Notes: a model not told the origin generated them from the letters alone. A stretch of 64,000 nucleotides of DNA from JARRQJ01 sp037381915 (GCA_037381915.1 JARRQJ010000011.1:27833-91832), one strand, 5' to 3'. Positions 51,911-61,816 are shown, counted from the first letter of the stretch. Numbers and translations: made by a program.

Positions 51911-53275
51911 ATGGTCGAAAAAGCGCACACACTGACCCTCACCGATAATGCCAGCGGCAAGTCCATCGAGTTGCCGGTATTGCACGGGACCCACGGTCCG
52001 CCGGTCGTGGATATCGGCGCCCTCTATCGCGATTTCGGCTATTTCACCTACGATCCGGGTTTTGTCTCCACGGGCAGTTGCCGCAGCGCCATCACCTTCA
52101 TCGACGGCGACAAGGGTGTGCTGCTGTACCGCGGTTATCCGATCGAGCAGCTGGCCGAGAAGAGTTCCTTCCTGGAGGTGGCCTATCTGATGTTGTACGG
52201 CGACTTGCCGGACCAACAACAACTCGACAAATTCAACGAAATGATCATCCACCACACCATGATCAACGAAAGCCTGAAGAGTTTCTATCAGGGCTTTTAT
52301 CATGATGCGCATCCCATGGCCATCATGGTGGGCGTGGTGGGTTCGCTCTCGGCCTTCTATCACGACTCCACTGATATTCGCAATCCGCGCCATCGCGAAA
52401 TCGCCGCGCATCGCATGATCGCCAAGATGCCCACCATCGCCGCAGCCAGCTATACCCACTCCAGCGGTGTACCGTTTGTCTATCCGAAGAACAGCCTGAG
52501 CTACACCGGCAATCTATTGCGCATGATGTTCGCTTTGCCCACCGAGGAATACGAGGTGGATCCTGTGGCGGAAAGGGCTTTGGACCTGATATTTATCCTG
52601 CACGCGGATCACGAGCAGAATGCCAGCACTTCAACGGTGCGCCTTGCCGGCAGTTCTTCGGCAAATCCTTTTGCCTGCATCGCTTCGGGGATTGCGGCGT
52701 TGTGGGGGCCCGCCCACGGCGGCGCCAACGAGGCCGTGTTACGGATGCTGGCCGAGATCGGCGACGTGAAACACATTTCCAAGTACATCGCCAAGGCCAA
52801 GGATAAGAACGATCCGTTTCGCCTCATGGGATTCGGACATCGCGTCTACAAAAACTACGATCCGCGCGCCCGCATCATTCGCAAGATGTGTTACGAAGTG
52901 CTGGACAAACTGGGCGATGATCGCGATCCCCTGTTCGAAATGGCGCTGCGCCTCGAAGAAGTGGCGCTCAAGGACGATTATTTCGTCGAACGCAAGCTCT
53001 ATCCCAATGTCGATTTCTATTCGGGGCTGATCTACAAGGCCTTGGGAATTCCCACCAACATGTTCACGGTGATGTTCGCCATCGCCCGCACCGTGGGTTG
53101 GGTGGCGCAATGGATGGAAATGATCGGCGACCCCGAGCAGAGGATCGGCCGGCCGCGCCAACTTTACGCCGGGGCCGCCTGCCGCGACTACGTCCCCATC
53201 CGGCAGCGTAAGAAGATTGAACACAAGAGCCTGATCGACACGGAATTGAACGGCGAGGCGCGCAATACGGATTAA
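51911..53275 (+). CDS. gltA: Citrate synthase
   Basis: Citrate synthase condenses oxaloacetate and acetyl-CoA. From ATG 51911 (CGAGGAG upstream) the protein is 454 residues, somewhat longer than the usual 425-430, with an added C-terminal stretch after RQLYAGAACRDYVPI. It has the N-terminal type II lead HGTHGPPVVDIGALYRDFGY, the catalytic LHADHEQNAST and LWGPAHGGANEA histidines, GFGHRVYKNYDPRA, and the Asp in NVDFYSGLIYKALG. With maeB and mdh it forms a malate-pyruvate-citrate set. Confidence 0.95.
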   Translation: MVEKAHTLTLTDNASGKSIELPVLHGTHGPPVVDIGALYRDFGYFTYDPGFVSTGSCRSAITFIDGDKGVLLYRGYPIEQLAEKSSFLEVAYLMLYGDLPDQQQLDKFNEMIIHHTMINESLKSFYQGFYHDAHPMAIMVGVVGSLSAFYHDSTDIRNPRHREIAAHRMIAKMPTIAAASYTHSSGVPFVYPKNSLSYTGNLLRMMFALPTEEYEVDPVAERALDLIFILHADHEQNASTSTVRLAGSSSANPFACIASGIAALWGPAHGGANEAVLRMLAEIGDVKHISKYIAKAKDKNDPFRLMGFGHRVYKNYDPRARIIRKMCYEVLDKLGDDRDPLFEMALRLEEVALKDDYFVERKLYPNVDFYSGLIYKALGIPTNMFTVMFAIARTVGWVAQWMEMIGDPEQRIGRPRQLYAGAACRDYVPIRQRKKIEHKSLIDTELNGEARNTD

Positions 53276-53367
53276 GGTCGTCTCCGGATAGACGTCGCCA
53301 CCCACGCGTCCCCCGTCCTCGCTTTGAGGAGTGGGTTTGCGCCCTTGGCCCACCAGTGGTCTTCCCG

Positions 53368-53994
53368 TCAGCTGTTTTCCACCAGGGCCCGCACTTCGCT
53401 CAATGCGGCGCGTTGCGCGGTACGGCCATCCACTTCGCAGCGCAGGGCCTGGCGAATGCCGTTGGTGGGAAAGGTCACCACCAGCAGCGGCGCTTCTTCG
53501 GCGATGAAGCGGTAGGCGGGATAGACCGCGCTTTCTCCGCCGGCCAGCATGACCCGCCTTTCACTGTGTTGATAGGGAATGCCCCGTTCCATGAGAAACA
53601 GACCGACTTCCTCCGCTGTGTCGGCGAAGACGTGGAGCGTGATTTCGGCATGTGCGTCGGCGGTGCCCCGCAGCACCGGCCCCACCAGCCTGGGATTGAA
53701 GTTCGCCAGGAATTCCATGGCGCGCAGCGCCGTTTCCCGGAGGCGTTTGAGCCGCACCGGTTGGCTGTCGGCGCGAAACAGCCTTTGATATTCCACCAGC
53801 GCTTTTTCAATCTCATCATTACGCGGCAGATTGCGGGTATTGATCGCACCGAGGCGTGCCGCCGCCTTGTGTTTTGCCCGATAAAAATCGGGGAGATGTT
53901 CCTCGGTCATGATGCGCGCCGCCTCCGCGGCGATGCGCTGGCGCATTCGAACATCGTTGGTGTTGCTGCGGCGATTGTTCATAGGCAGGCCCAT
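53368..53994 (-). CDS. Conserved hypothetical protein
   Basis: A 208-residue cytosolic protein with no signal or membrane helix. Recognisable stretches are MRQRIAAEAARIMTEEHLPD, FYRAKHKAAARLGA, FLANFNPRLVGPVLRGTADA and HAEITLHVFADTAEEVGLFL. The GTADAHAEITLHVFAD part hints at a nucleotidyltransferase-like fold, but I cannot name a family. Its ATG follows the mrcA stop directly (TAAATG), so it is translated with mrcA; an internal start 4 codons later is possible. It ends near a cluster of convergent transcription from gltA. Confidence 0.7.
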   Translation of the reverse strand: MGLPMNNRRSNTNDVRMRQRIAAEAARIMTEEHLPDFYRAKHKAAARLGAINTRNLPRNDEIEKALVEYQRLFRADSQPVRLKRLRETALRAMEFLANFNPRLVGPVLRGTADAHAEITLHVFADTAEEVGLFLMERGIPYQHSERRVMLAGGESAVYPAYRFIAEEAPLLVVTFPTNGIRQALRCEVDGRTAQRAALSEVRALVENS

Positions 53995-56388
53995 TTAGAA
54001 GAGTTGTTCCGGGATCGTGGGGGTTTTGCCCTGTTTGCCTCCGACATCGGTCGTGGCGGATCCGGACTCCCGGGTGGGGACATGATCGGCCAAGAAGGTT
54101 TCGAAAATGGCCTTGCGGTCCTTGCTGTCGGCGAGCAGGCCGGTTTTGGGATCGATGCGCACCGTGACCAGGCCGGGCGGCCGTTCAAAGGAATGATCGG
54201 GGATGTCCCGCAAGGCCGCCCGCATGTAGTCGATCCACATGGGTAAGGCCGCCCGAGCACCGGTCTCCGCGTAGCCGAGGGTGTGGGTGTCGTCGAAGCC
54301 GACCCATGCCACGGTGACCACCTCCGGATTGAAACCGGCGAACCAGGCGTCGCGCTGATCGTTGGTGGTGCCGGTCTTGCCGGCGATATCGTTGCGCCCC
54401 AGCACCCGGGCCTTTCTCCCGGTGCCGTGGCGGATCACGTCCCGCATCATACTGGTCATCAAATAGGCGTTCTGCGCGGTGATGACCCGCGGTGCGATAT
54501 GCTGCGGCTCGGCTTGATCGGGGGGCAGCTTGCCGCACCCCTTGCAGACGGTGTCCGGCGTGGTCGTTTCCAGCACCTTACCGTTGATATCCTCGATATG
54601 GTCGATGAAATAGGGTTTGACGCGATAGCCGGTGTTGGCGAATACGGTGTAACCCGTGGCCAGGTCCATGGGCGTCACCACGCCGCTCCCCAGCGCCAGG
54701 GACAGATTATGCGGCAGCGCGTGCTTGTCGAAGCCGAAACGTGAAACATAATCGATGGTGCTGTCGATGCCAATGGCTCTCAATATCCGGATCGACACCA
54801 GGTTGCGGGAGTGTACCAGGGCTTCGCGCAGGCGGGTCGGGCCGAAAAAGCGGCCGGAATAATTTTCCGGACGCCAGGTATCTTCCAAGCTCGGATCGTC
54901 GAAGACCACCGGGGCGTCGTTGATGAGTGTGGCCGGGGTCATCCCTTGATTTAGGGCCGCGGAATAAACAAAGGGTTTGAAGCTGGAGCCCGGTTGGCGT
55001 GAGGCCTGGATGACGCGATTGAATTTGCTCTTGAAAAAATCGAATCCGCCCACGAGTGCGATGACCGAACCGTCACTCGGCCGAAGCGACACCAGGGCCC
55101 CCTCCACCCGGGGGATCTGGGCCAATCGCCATTGACCGTCCGGCTGGTGTTGCACCCGGATGATATCCCCCGGTTTGACGATATCCGCGGCGGTCTGTGG
55201 AGGCTTGCCCACGTATTTGTCGTTGATATAGGGCCGCGCCCATTCCAGGCCTTGCCACGGAATCGTGATCGTGCTCTGGTCCTTGAGAAAGACCTGGACG
55301 TCCGTCTTTTCGACCTTTATCACCAGTCCCGCCGGCAGGGTGCCTACCGGGTCGCGATTGGCCAGCGCGGCCGACCACTCGTCGGGGCCCGCCTCGGGAG
55401 CGAGGTTTACCTGGGATTCGGGGCCACGATAGCCATGGCGGCGGTCATAGTCCAGCAAGGCATCGCGCAACGCGGTATTGGCGGCGGTCTGCAGGCGTGA
55501 ATCGACGGTGGTATAGACCTTGTACCCGGCCGTGTAGGCATCCTCGCCATAGCGTTTCACGACTTCCGCGCGCACCATCTCTCCCAGGTAGGGCGCTTCG
55601 GCCTGGATGGTCAGGCTGTGCAGAGTGGCATCGTCCTGGGTCGCCAGGGCGGTGCGATAGTCCTGTTCGCTGATGAAGCCCAAGGCCCGCATGCGCCCCA
55701 GCACGTAATTGCGGCGCTCCAAGGCCCGTGGCGGATCGGCGATGGGGTTGTAACGTGACGGCGCCTTGGGCAGCCCGGCGATCATGGCCATTTGCGGCAA
55801 GCTCAACTTCGACAATTCGACGCCGTAATAGACTTGGGCGGCCGCCGCGATGCCGTAGGCGCGCTGACCGAGGTAGATCTTGTTGAGATATAGTTGAAGG
55901 ATGTCTTGCTTGGTGAATTCATGCTCGATTTTAAGGGACAACAGGATCTCGGTAAATTTGCGCAGATAGGTCTTTTCCCGCCCCAGGAAGAAATTGCGCG
56001 CGACCTGCATTGTGATGGTGCTGCCGCCTTGGGTCTTGCGACCGGTGGTCACCAGATGCCACGCGGCCCGCAACAGGCCTTGATAATCGACGCCGGGGTG
56101 TTCGTAAAATCGGTCGTCTTCGGCGGCAAGAACCGCCTTGACCATCAGGTCCGGTACTTCGCTCAATTTGACTGGCGAGCGCCTCATCTCTCCGTATTCG
56201 GACAGCAGCTTGCCGTCCCTGCTGTAGACGCGCAGTGGCACCTGATAGCGGACGTCGCGCAAGGTGTCTGCGGAGGGCAGCTGGGGCGAGATATAGAGAT
56301 AGAGCCCGCCGGCGGTGAGCAGTCCGATCAGGGCCATGCCGGCGGCGGCAATCAGGCCCAGGCGCATGATGTTTACGGTGAATTTCAT
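53995..56388 (-). CDS. mrcA: Penicillin-binding protein 1A
   Basis: A bifunctional peptidoglycan synthase of 797 residues. After a membrane anchor (LGLIAAAGMALIGLLTAGGL) comes the glycosyltransferase domain with EDDRFYEHPGVDYQGLLRAA, the GGSTITMQVARNFFLGREKT motif and LYLNKIYLGQRAYGIAAAA. An OB-like insert follows, and then the transpeptidase with SSFKPFVYSAAL (SxxK near residue 465), the SRN triad in VHSRNLVSIR and KTGTTNDQRDAWF. It faces away from pilMNOPQ, the classic mrcA/pil arrangement. Confidence 0.97.
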   Translation of the reverse strand: MKFTVNIMRLGLIAAAGMALIGLLTAGGLYLYISPQLPSADTLRDVRYQVPLRVYSRDGKLLSEYGEMRRSPVKLSEVPDLMVKAVLAAEDDRFYEHPGVDYQGLLRAAWHLVTTGRKTQGGSTITMQVARNFFLGREKTYLRKFTEILLSLKIEHEFTKQDILQLYLNKIYLGQRAYGIAAAAQVYYGVELSKLSLPQMAMIAGLPKAPSRYNPIADPPRALERRNYVLGRMRALGFISEQDYRTALATQDDATLHSLTIQAEAPYLGEMVRAEVVKRYGEDAYTAGYKVYTTVDSRLQTAANTALRDALLDYDRRHGYRGPESQVNLAPEAGPDEWSAALANRDPVGTLPAGLVIKVEKTDVQVFLKDQSTITIPWQGLEWARPYINDKYVGKPPQTAADIVKPGDIIRVQHQPDGQWRLAQIPRVEGALVSLRPSDGSVIALVGGFDFFKSKFNRVIQASRQPGSSFKPFVYSAALNQGMTPATLINDAPVVFDDPSLEDTWRPENYSGRFFGPTRLREALVHSRNLVSIRILRAIGIDSTIDYVSRFGFDKHALPHNLSLALGSGVVTPMDLATGYTVFANTGYRVKPYFIDHIEDINGKVLETTTPDTVCKGCGKLPPDQAEPQHIAPRVITAQNAYLMTSMMRDVIRHGTGRKARVLGRNDIAGKTGTTNDQRDAWFAGFNPEVVTVAWVGFDDTHTLGYAETGARAALPMWIDYMRAALRDIPDHSFERPPGLVTVRIDPKTGLLADSKDRKAIFETFLADHVPTRESGSATTDVGGKQGKTPTIPEQLF

Positions 56389-56578
56389 TGGTAGAAGGCG
56401 AGTGTGAACCGAGTCAAAGGAAATTGGGTTAAGGTTTAGTATAAAGCTTCCGATAAGCTGAAGCGAACGGTGTTGAGTTTACTAAGCTTAATTGATTATG
56501 GGTGATTGTGGGCTACAGCGCTTTAACCTTAATATATAGCCCGCATGGATTGGATTGAAGACGTGAAAGGGATGTGCC

Positions 56579-57643
56579 TTGCGTTTCTTTAAGAGGAAGG
56601 GAGCCGCCGTTTTGGGGCTGGATATCAGTTCCACGGCGGTAAAGCTATTGGAATTGGGGCAAAGCGGCTCCCGTTACCGCGTAGAGAGCTATGCGGTAGT
56701 GCCCCTTCCCCCCCATGCCGTGGTAGAAAAGAGCATCGCGGATGTGGAGGCCGTGGGATCGGCCATCGAAAAGGCGGTAAAACGCTCAGGCACTCGGCTC
56801 AAGCATGCCGCGGTGGCTGTGGCGGGTTCCGCCGTGATCACTAAGGTCATATCCATGCCGGCCTCCCTGTCGGAAAGCGACATGGAGAGCCAGATCCGTC
56901 TCGAAGCCGACCAGTACATCCCCTATCCCATGGAAGAAGTCAATCTAGATTTCCAGATCCTGGGACCTTCCGAGAAAAAACCCGATACGATGGACGTGTT
57001 GTTGGCGGCCTCCCGCAGCGAGAACGTGGATGTGCGGGTCGCCGCCGTAGAATTGGGGGGGCTTACGCCTAAGATTGTGGACGTGGAAGCCTTCGCCATG
57101 GAGACGGCGTTCGGTCTGATCGGCCTGCAATTACCCGATGAGGGCAAAGATAAAATCATAGCCGTGGCGGACATTGGGGCGACCATGACCACCCTCAACG
57201 TCCTGCATGATTTCAAGATCATCTATACGCGCGAACAAGTGTTCGGCGGCAAACAGCTTACCGAGGAAATCCAGCGACGCTACGGCCTGTCCTACGAAGA
57301 GGCCGGCATGGCAAAGAAACAGGGGGGGTTGCCGGACAACTACGGTCCCGAAGTCCTGGAGCCCTTTAAGGAGGCCATGGCGCAACAGGTCAGTCGCTCC
57401 CTGCAGTTTTTCTTTTCCTCGAGCCAGTATAACAATGTCGACCACATCGTCTTGGCCGGTGGTTGTGCCTCCATATACGACATCGATGAATTGATTACCG
57501 AAAAAATCGGCACGACGACTTCAATCGCCAATCCTTTCGCCAATATGGCGTTGTCGTCCCGGGTCAAGCCCCACGCATTGAGCGGTGACGCTCCCTCCTT
57601 GATGATCGCTTGCGGCTTGGCCATGAGGAGTTTCGACTCATGA
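56579..57643 (+). CDS. pilM: Type IV pilus assembly protein PilM
   Basis: PilM is an actin-like cytosolic protein that binds the PilN N-terminus and links the pilus alignment complex. The 354-residue protein has the FtsA/MreB-type phosphate loops VLGLDISSTAVKLLEL and AVADIGATMTTLNVL, and HIVLAGGCASIYDIDEL. It starts at TTG 56579, with AAAGGGA upstream; the N-terminus RFFKRKGAAVLGLDISSTAV fits the family. The stop overlaps pilN (ATGA). It opens the pilMNOPQ operon. Confidence 0.95.
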   Translation: MRFFKRKGAAVLGLDISSTAVKLLELGQSGSRYRVESYAVVPLPPHAVVEKSIADVEAVGSAIEKAVKRSGTRLKHAAVAVAGSAVITKVISMPASLSESDMESQIRLEADQYIPYPMEEVNLDFQILGPSEKKPDTMDVLLAASRSENVDVRVAAVELGGLTPKIVDVEAFAMETAFGLIGLQLPDEGKDKIIAVADIGATMTTLNVLHDFKIIYTREQVFGGKQLTEEIQRRYGLSYEEAGMAKKQGGLPDNYGPEVLEPFKEAMAQQVSRSLQFFFSSSQYNNVDHIVLAGGCASIYDIDELITEKIGTTTSIANPFANMALSSRVKPHALSGDAPSLMIACGLAMRSFDS

Positions 57644-58335
57644 CCCGTATCAATCTCTTGCCATGGCGCGACCTGCTGCGCAAAGAACGGGAGCGCGAGT
57701 TTTTCACCCTCGCCGGCGGTGCGGCCTTTTTTATGGTGCTGGTGATCGTCTATGTTCACTTCCACATGTCCGGCGTCATTGAAACCCAGAACCAACGTAA
57801 CACCTACCTGCAGCAGCAAATCAAACTCGTTGAAAACAAGATCAAGGACATTAGGGAGCTGGAAAAGCAAAAATCCCAGTTGCTGGCGCGGATGAAGGTG
57901 ATCGAGGAACTGCAAGGGCAGAGGCCGCAGATGGTACATCTCTTCGATGAATTGGTGAAGGCCATGCCAGACGGCGTGTACTTGACTAGCGTGAAGCAGA
58001 CCGGTAGCTCCGTCGAACTCCAGGGCGTCGCCCAGTCCAATGCGCGCGTATCGGCGCTCATGCGCAATATCGATGCTTCGCAATGGCTGGGCGATCCGAA
58101 ACTCAACGTGATTCAAGCCTTGGGCGGCAACAAGGGCAAGAATAAGGGTGCTAAGAAGGGTGTTACGAATGTGCAGAAAGGCAGCACGTTCATACTGAAT
58201 CTCAAGCAAAAGACTACGAAAGGGGATGACGCCGATACGGGTGCGACGAATACGCCCAAGGCGGCCGCTGCGAAACGCCGCCCGAAAAAAGCCGCCACGC
58301 GCGCAAAGAGGGGCAAGGCAGGTAAGAAGTCATGA
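57640..58335 (+). CDS. pilN: Type IV pilus assembly protein PilN with basic C-terminal tail
   Basis: PilN is an inner-membrane protein that binds PilM through its N-terminus, here MTRINLLPWRD (the INLLPWR motif is typical), spans once (FFTLAGGAAFFMVLVIVYVHF) and places a helical and beta domain in the periplasm. The start is ATG 57640, overlapping pilM. At 231 residues it is about 30 longer than P. aeruginosa PilN. The added part includes a basic insert (NKGKNKGAKKG) and a Lys/Ala/Arg-rich tail (AAAKRRPKKAATRAKRGKAG) not found in the usual family. Confidence 0.93.
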   Translation: MTRINLLPWRDLLRKEREREFFTLAGGAAFFMVLVIVYVHFHMSGVIETQNQRNTYLQQQIKLVENKIKDIRELEKQKSQLLARMKVIEELQGQRPQMVHLFDELVKAMPDGVYLTSVKQTGSSVELQGVAQSNARVSALMRNIDASQWLGDPKLNVIQALGGNKGKNKGAKKGVTNVQKGSTFILNLKQKTTKGDDADTGATNTPKAAAAKRRPKKAATRAKRGKAGKKS

Positions 58336-58946
58336 ACCTAGCGGAACTCAAAGAACAGCTGCAGAACCTGGACATCAAGGATGTCGGCAATTGGCCGGGG
58401 GTCATCAAGGGCGGTGCCATCGCGATTATCTGCATCGCCGTGCTGGCCGCCGGTTTCTGGTTCGATACACGCAGCCAGATCGATCAATTGGATCAGGCCC
58501 GCAAAAAAGAAGCGTCGCTCAAGGCCGATTTCGCCGCAAAACAGCACCAGGCCGCGAACCTGGCGGTGTACAAACATCAAATGGAAGAAATGAAGCGTTC
58601 CTTCGGCACCATGCTGAGGCAGTTGCCGTCGAAAACCGAAATCGCCGAGTTGCTCGTCGATATCTCGCAAACGGGATTGAGCAACGGCCTGGAATTCGAA
58701 TTATTCAAGCCCGATGCCGAGATCCCGGAGGATTTTTACGCGATATTGCCGATAAAGATCAGGGTCACCGGTAATTATCATGAGTTTGGCAAGTTCGTGA
58801 GTGACGTGGCTGTTCTGCCGCGGATCGTCACGCTTCACGATATAAACATTACGCCGAGCAAAAACGATAAGAGTCACGACGGTAATCACCTGGTTATGGA
58901 GGTCACCGCCAAGACGTATCGATATCTTGAGGAGGGGGAGAAATGA
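58332..58946 (+). CDS. pilO: Type IV pilus assembly protein PilO
   Basis: PilO pairs with PilN to form the inner-membrane alignment complex. The 204-residue protein has a cytosolic N-terminus, one membrane helix (GGAIAIICIAVLAAGFWFDT), a coiled coil (LDQARKKEASLKADFAAKQ) and a ferredoxin-like periplasmic domain with IRVTGNYHEFGKFVSDVAVL and PRIVTLHDINITPS. It overlaps pilN (4 bases) and pilP (4 bases). Confidence 0.96.
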   Translation: MNLAELKEQLQNLDIKDVGNWPGVIKGGAIAIICIAVLAAGFWFDTRSQIDQLDQARKKEASLKADFAAKQHQAANLAVYKHQMEEMKRSFGTMLRQLPSKTEIAELLVDISQTGLSNGLEFELFKPDAEIPEDFYAILPIKIRVTGNYHEFGKFVSDVAVLPRIVTLHDINITPSKNDKSHDGNHLVMEVTAKTYRYLEEGEK

Positions 58947-59539
58947 GCCTCAAGAATATTCGCCGAGGCCGCAGCGCCAGTGAGGCGCCATTGCCGGATG
59001 TGCGCCTGACGGCGAAAGTGCTCATGGTGGCTCTGGCGGGGCTGCTTATCGCCGGCTGTAGCGGTGACAACTTGAGCGATCTTCGCAGTTTTGTGCAAGC
59101 GGAAAAGGCCAAGCCAGGCGGCCATGTCGAGCCGATCCCGGAGGTAAAGCCCTTTGAGTCCTTCACCTATAAGGTCAACGGGCGGAAGTCGCCGTTTCAA
59201 CCGTGGGGGCTTAGCGCGGGTGCCGCCAAACTGCACGGTGCTTCCGCCGGTGGCTTGCATCCAAACACGAGTCGTCGCCGCGAAGCTTTGGAGGCCTTCC
59301 CCTTGGATACGCTGCGGATGGTCGGGACCGTGTCACAGAAGAACGGGATATGGGCGATTATTCAAGCGCCGGACCACCTGGTGTATCGCGTCACGCGCAA
59401 TAATTATTTAGGGCAGAATTACGGTCGTATCACAAAGATCACTGAAAATAAGGTCGAGTTGGTGGAAATCGTTCCAGACGGGATTGGGGGATGGCTGAAA
59501 CGACGTGCCAGCTTGGTATTGGCGGACAAGTCCCAGTAG
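58943..59539 (+). CDS. pilP: Type IV pilus lipoprotein PilP
   Basis: PilP is a lipoprotein that links the PilN/PilO complex to the secretin PilQ. The 198-residue protein has a lipobox (LLIAGCSGD, Cys39) after a longer than usual basic n-region, a disordered linker, then the beta domain with LDTLRMVGTVSQKNGIWAII and RVTRNNYLGQNYGRITKITE. It overlaps pilO by 4 bases. The long N-terminus suggests a later internal start, but no better ribosome site was seen. Confidence 0.94.
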   Translation: MSLKNIRRGRSASEAPLPDVRLTAKVLMVALAGLLIAGCSGDNLSDLRSFVQAEKAKPGGHVEPIPEVKPFESFTYKVNGRKSPFQPWGLSAGAAKLHGASAGGLHPNTSRRREALEAFPLDTLRMVGTVSQKNGIWAIIQAPDHLVYRVTRNNYLGQNYGRITKITENKVELVEIVPDGIGGWLKRRASLVLADKSQ

Positions 59540-59552
59540 GGAGCCGGATGTG

Positions 59553-61787
59553 ATGAGCGGAACACAATTTATGAATACAGGAAATAGGCTAGGAACGATG
59601 GGACGAATGATATCGGCTTGGTGGTTTGTATTATTGCTGGCCATGTCCTTGGCGGCGGGCGGCGCCCGGGCCGCGGACGCCAAAGGGGGGCCTAAGCTGA
59701 ATGACGTTCAGTTCTCGGCGCTTCCCGGCAACCGCGTGCAGGTGGACCTGGTGATGAGTGGCCCCGTCAAGGAACCGCGGAGTTTTACCACCGACACGCC
59801 GGCGCGCATTGCCTTGGATTTTCCCGACACCACCAGCAACTTGACCAAGAAGACCTTCAGCGTGGGAGTCGGGGTAGTGCGCAGCGTCGCCGCCGTGCAG
59901 GGCAAGAATCGGACCCGGGTGGTGCTGGATCTGGTGAAGATGGCGCCCTATAAAACCCGTATTGATGGCAATCATTTTTATATAACCGTCGAGGGCGGCA
60001 ACATTGCTGCGGTCAGCCCCCCGGCGGCCGCGACGGCGACCGCGGCAAGCGAGGCCAGCGCCCCGGCGGCGTCGTCGCATTTCAAGATCGATGATGTCGA
60101 TTTTCGGCGCGGTGCTAACGGTGCAGGCCGGATTTTGATCAAGCTGTCCGACGCCTCGATTCCAGTCAATCTCCATCAGGAAGGCAACAAGATCATTCTG
60201 GATCTTGCCGGAACCAGCGTTCCCAAAAAATTGCAGCGCCGCCTCGATGTCACCGATTTCGCCACGCCGGTTACCATGGTGGATACCTATACGGCCGGTA
60301 GGGATGCGCGCGTGGTCATTTCCGCCAAGGGCAACTACGAGCAGTTGGCCTATCAGGCGGACCGCCAGTTTACCGTGGAAGTGAAGCCGGTCAGCAAGGC
60401 CGCCAAAGAGGCCTCGAAGAAGAACAAGGCCGGCTACAGCGGTGAGAAACTGTCCCTGAATTTCCAGGATATCGAGGTCAGGTCGGCACTGCAGATCATC
60501 GCCGACTTTACCGGTTTGAACATGGTGGTGAGCGATTCGGTAAAGGGCAACATAAGCTTGCGCCTCAAGAACGTACCCTGGGACCAGGCACTGGACATTA
60601 TTCTTAAGGCCAAGGGCTTGGGCATGCGCAAAATGGGCAATGTCATGATGGTCGCGCCTAACGCCGAGATCTCTGCCCAGGAAAAGGAAGAGCTGGAAGC
60701 CCGGAACAAGATTACCGAGCTCGAGCCATTGCATTCGGAATTGATTCAGGTCAATTATGCCAAGGCCGCCGATATCGCCAAGTTCCTGCAGGCCAAAGGG
60801 AAATCGAGTCAGTCGTCCGGCGGGGGAAAAGGTAACGCCGCTACCTCTTCCGCATCACTGCTGTCGGATCGCGGCACCGTGACCGTGGACGAGCGCACCA
60901 ACAGCCTGTTGGTGCACGACACTGCGTCGCGACTGGAAGATATCCGCAAAATGGTTGCCAAATTGGATGTCCCGGTACGGCAGGTGCTCATCGAATCGCG
61001 CATCGTGATCGCCAATGATGACTTCGAGCGCGATCTGGGTGCACGCTTCGGCGTGACCAACGTGAGCCAGAACGGCAACAGCGGCATAATCTCCACCACC
61101 GGCAGCGCGGCCGGGAACGCCACGATTGTCGACAGTGCCATCGGCAACATCAACTCCGGAACCGGCCCTTATCCCGTGACCCTGCCCACTCTGGGCGACC
61201 GGCTCAACGTCAGTCTGCCGGTTGCGACCACCGGTGCGGGTAGGATCGGCTTGGCGATCCTGGGCAAGAACTCCCTGGTGGATCTCGAGCTTTCCGCCCT
61301 GCAGGCGGAAGGGCGCGGCGAGGTGATATCCAATCCCAGGGTGATCACCGCCAACCAGAAAGAGGCGACCATCAAACAAGGCGTCGAGATCCCCTATCAG
61401 GAGGCTTCCTCCAGCGGTGCGACCTCCGTGTCGTTCAAGGAGGCGACGCTGAGCCTCAAGGTGACGCCGCAGATCACGCCCGATGACCGGGTCATCATGG
61501 ATCTCAATGTCACCAAGGACAGCGTAGGCACGATCTACGCCAATGTTCCGAGCATTAACACCCGCGCGATCAATACCCAGGTGCTGGTGGAGAACGGCGA
61601 GACGGTGGTGCTCGGCGGCATTTACGAGCAGACCCGCAGCAAGGATGTGAGCAAGATCCCGCTTCTGGGAGATATTCCGTATGTAGGCGCGCTGTTCCGC
61701 AACACTACGCAGGTCAACAAGAAGGTGGAACTGCTGATCTTTGTCACGCCGAAAATTTTGAAAGAGACCTTGGGGCAAACTAAATAA
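59553..61787 (+). CDS. pilQ: Type IV pilus secretin PilQ
   Basis: PilQ forms the outer-membrane channel for the pilus. From ATG 59553 (GGGAG upstream) it is 744 residues: signal peptide (WWFVLLLAMSLAAGGARA), two AMIN domains that bind peptidoglycan (FTTDTPARIALDFPDTTSNL is one), the secretin N1 region (SLNFQDIEVRSALQIIADFT, GLNMVVSDSV), N-domain linker, and the secretin barrel with VDERTNSLLVHDTASRLEDI, QVLIESRIVIANDDFERDLG and the C-terminal GETVVLGGIYEQTRS. Last gene of pilMNOPQ. aroK usually follows directly; here an unrelated lipoprotein gene lies between. Confidence 0.97.
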   Translation: MSGTQFMNTGNRLGTMGRMISAWWFVLLLAMSLAAGGARAADAKGGPKLNDVQFSALPGNRVQVDLVMSGPVKEPRSFTTDTPARIALDFPDTTSNLTKKTFSVGVGVVRSVAAVQGKNRTRVVLDLVKMAPYKTRIDGNHFYITVEGGNIAAVSPPAAATATAASEASAPAASSHFKIDDVDFRRGANGAGRILIKLSDASIPVNLHQEGNKIILDLAGTSVPKKLQRRLDVTDFATPVTMVDTYTAGRDARVVISAKGNYEQLAYQADRQFTVEVKPVSKAAKEASKKNKAGYSGEKLSLNFQDIEVRSALQIIADFTGLNMVVSDSVKGNISLRLKNVPWDQALDIILKAKGLGMRKMGNVMMVAPNAEISAQEKEELEARNKITELEPLHSELIQVNYAKAADIAKFLQAKGKSSQSSGGGKGNAATSSASLLSDRGTVTVDERTNSLLVHDTASRLEDIRKMVAKLDVPVRQVLIESRIVIANDDFERDLGARFGVTNVSQNGNSGIISTTGSAAGNATIVDSAIGNINSGTGPYPVTLPTLGDRLNVSLPVATTGAGRIGLAILGKNSLVDLELSALQAEGRGEVISNPRVITANQKEATIKQGVEIPYQEASSSGATSVSFKEATLSLKVTPQITPDDRVIMDLNVTKDSVGTIYANVPSINTRAINTQVLVENGETVVLGGIYEQTRSKDVSKIPLLGDIPYVGALFRNTTQVNKKVELLIFVTPKILKETLGQTK

Positions 61788-61816
61788 GGTGCGGCTCAAG
61801 GAGGAAGGTTTTGGTG

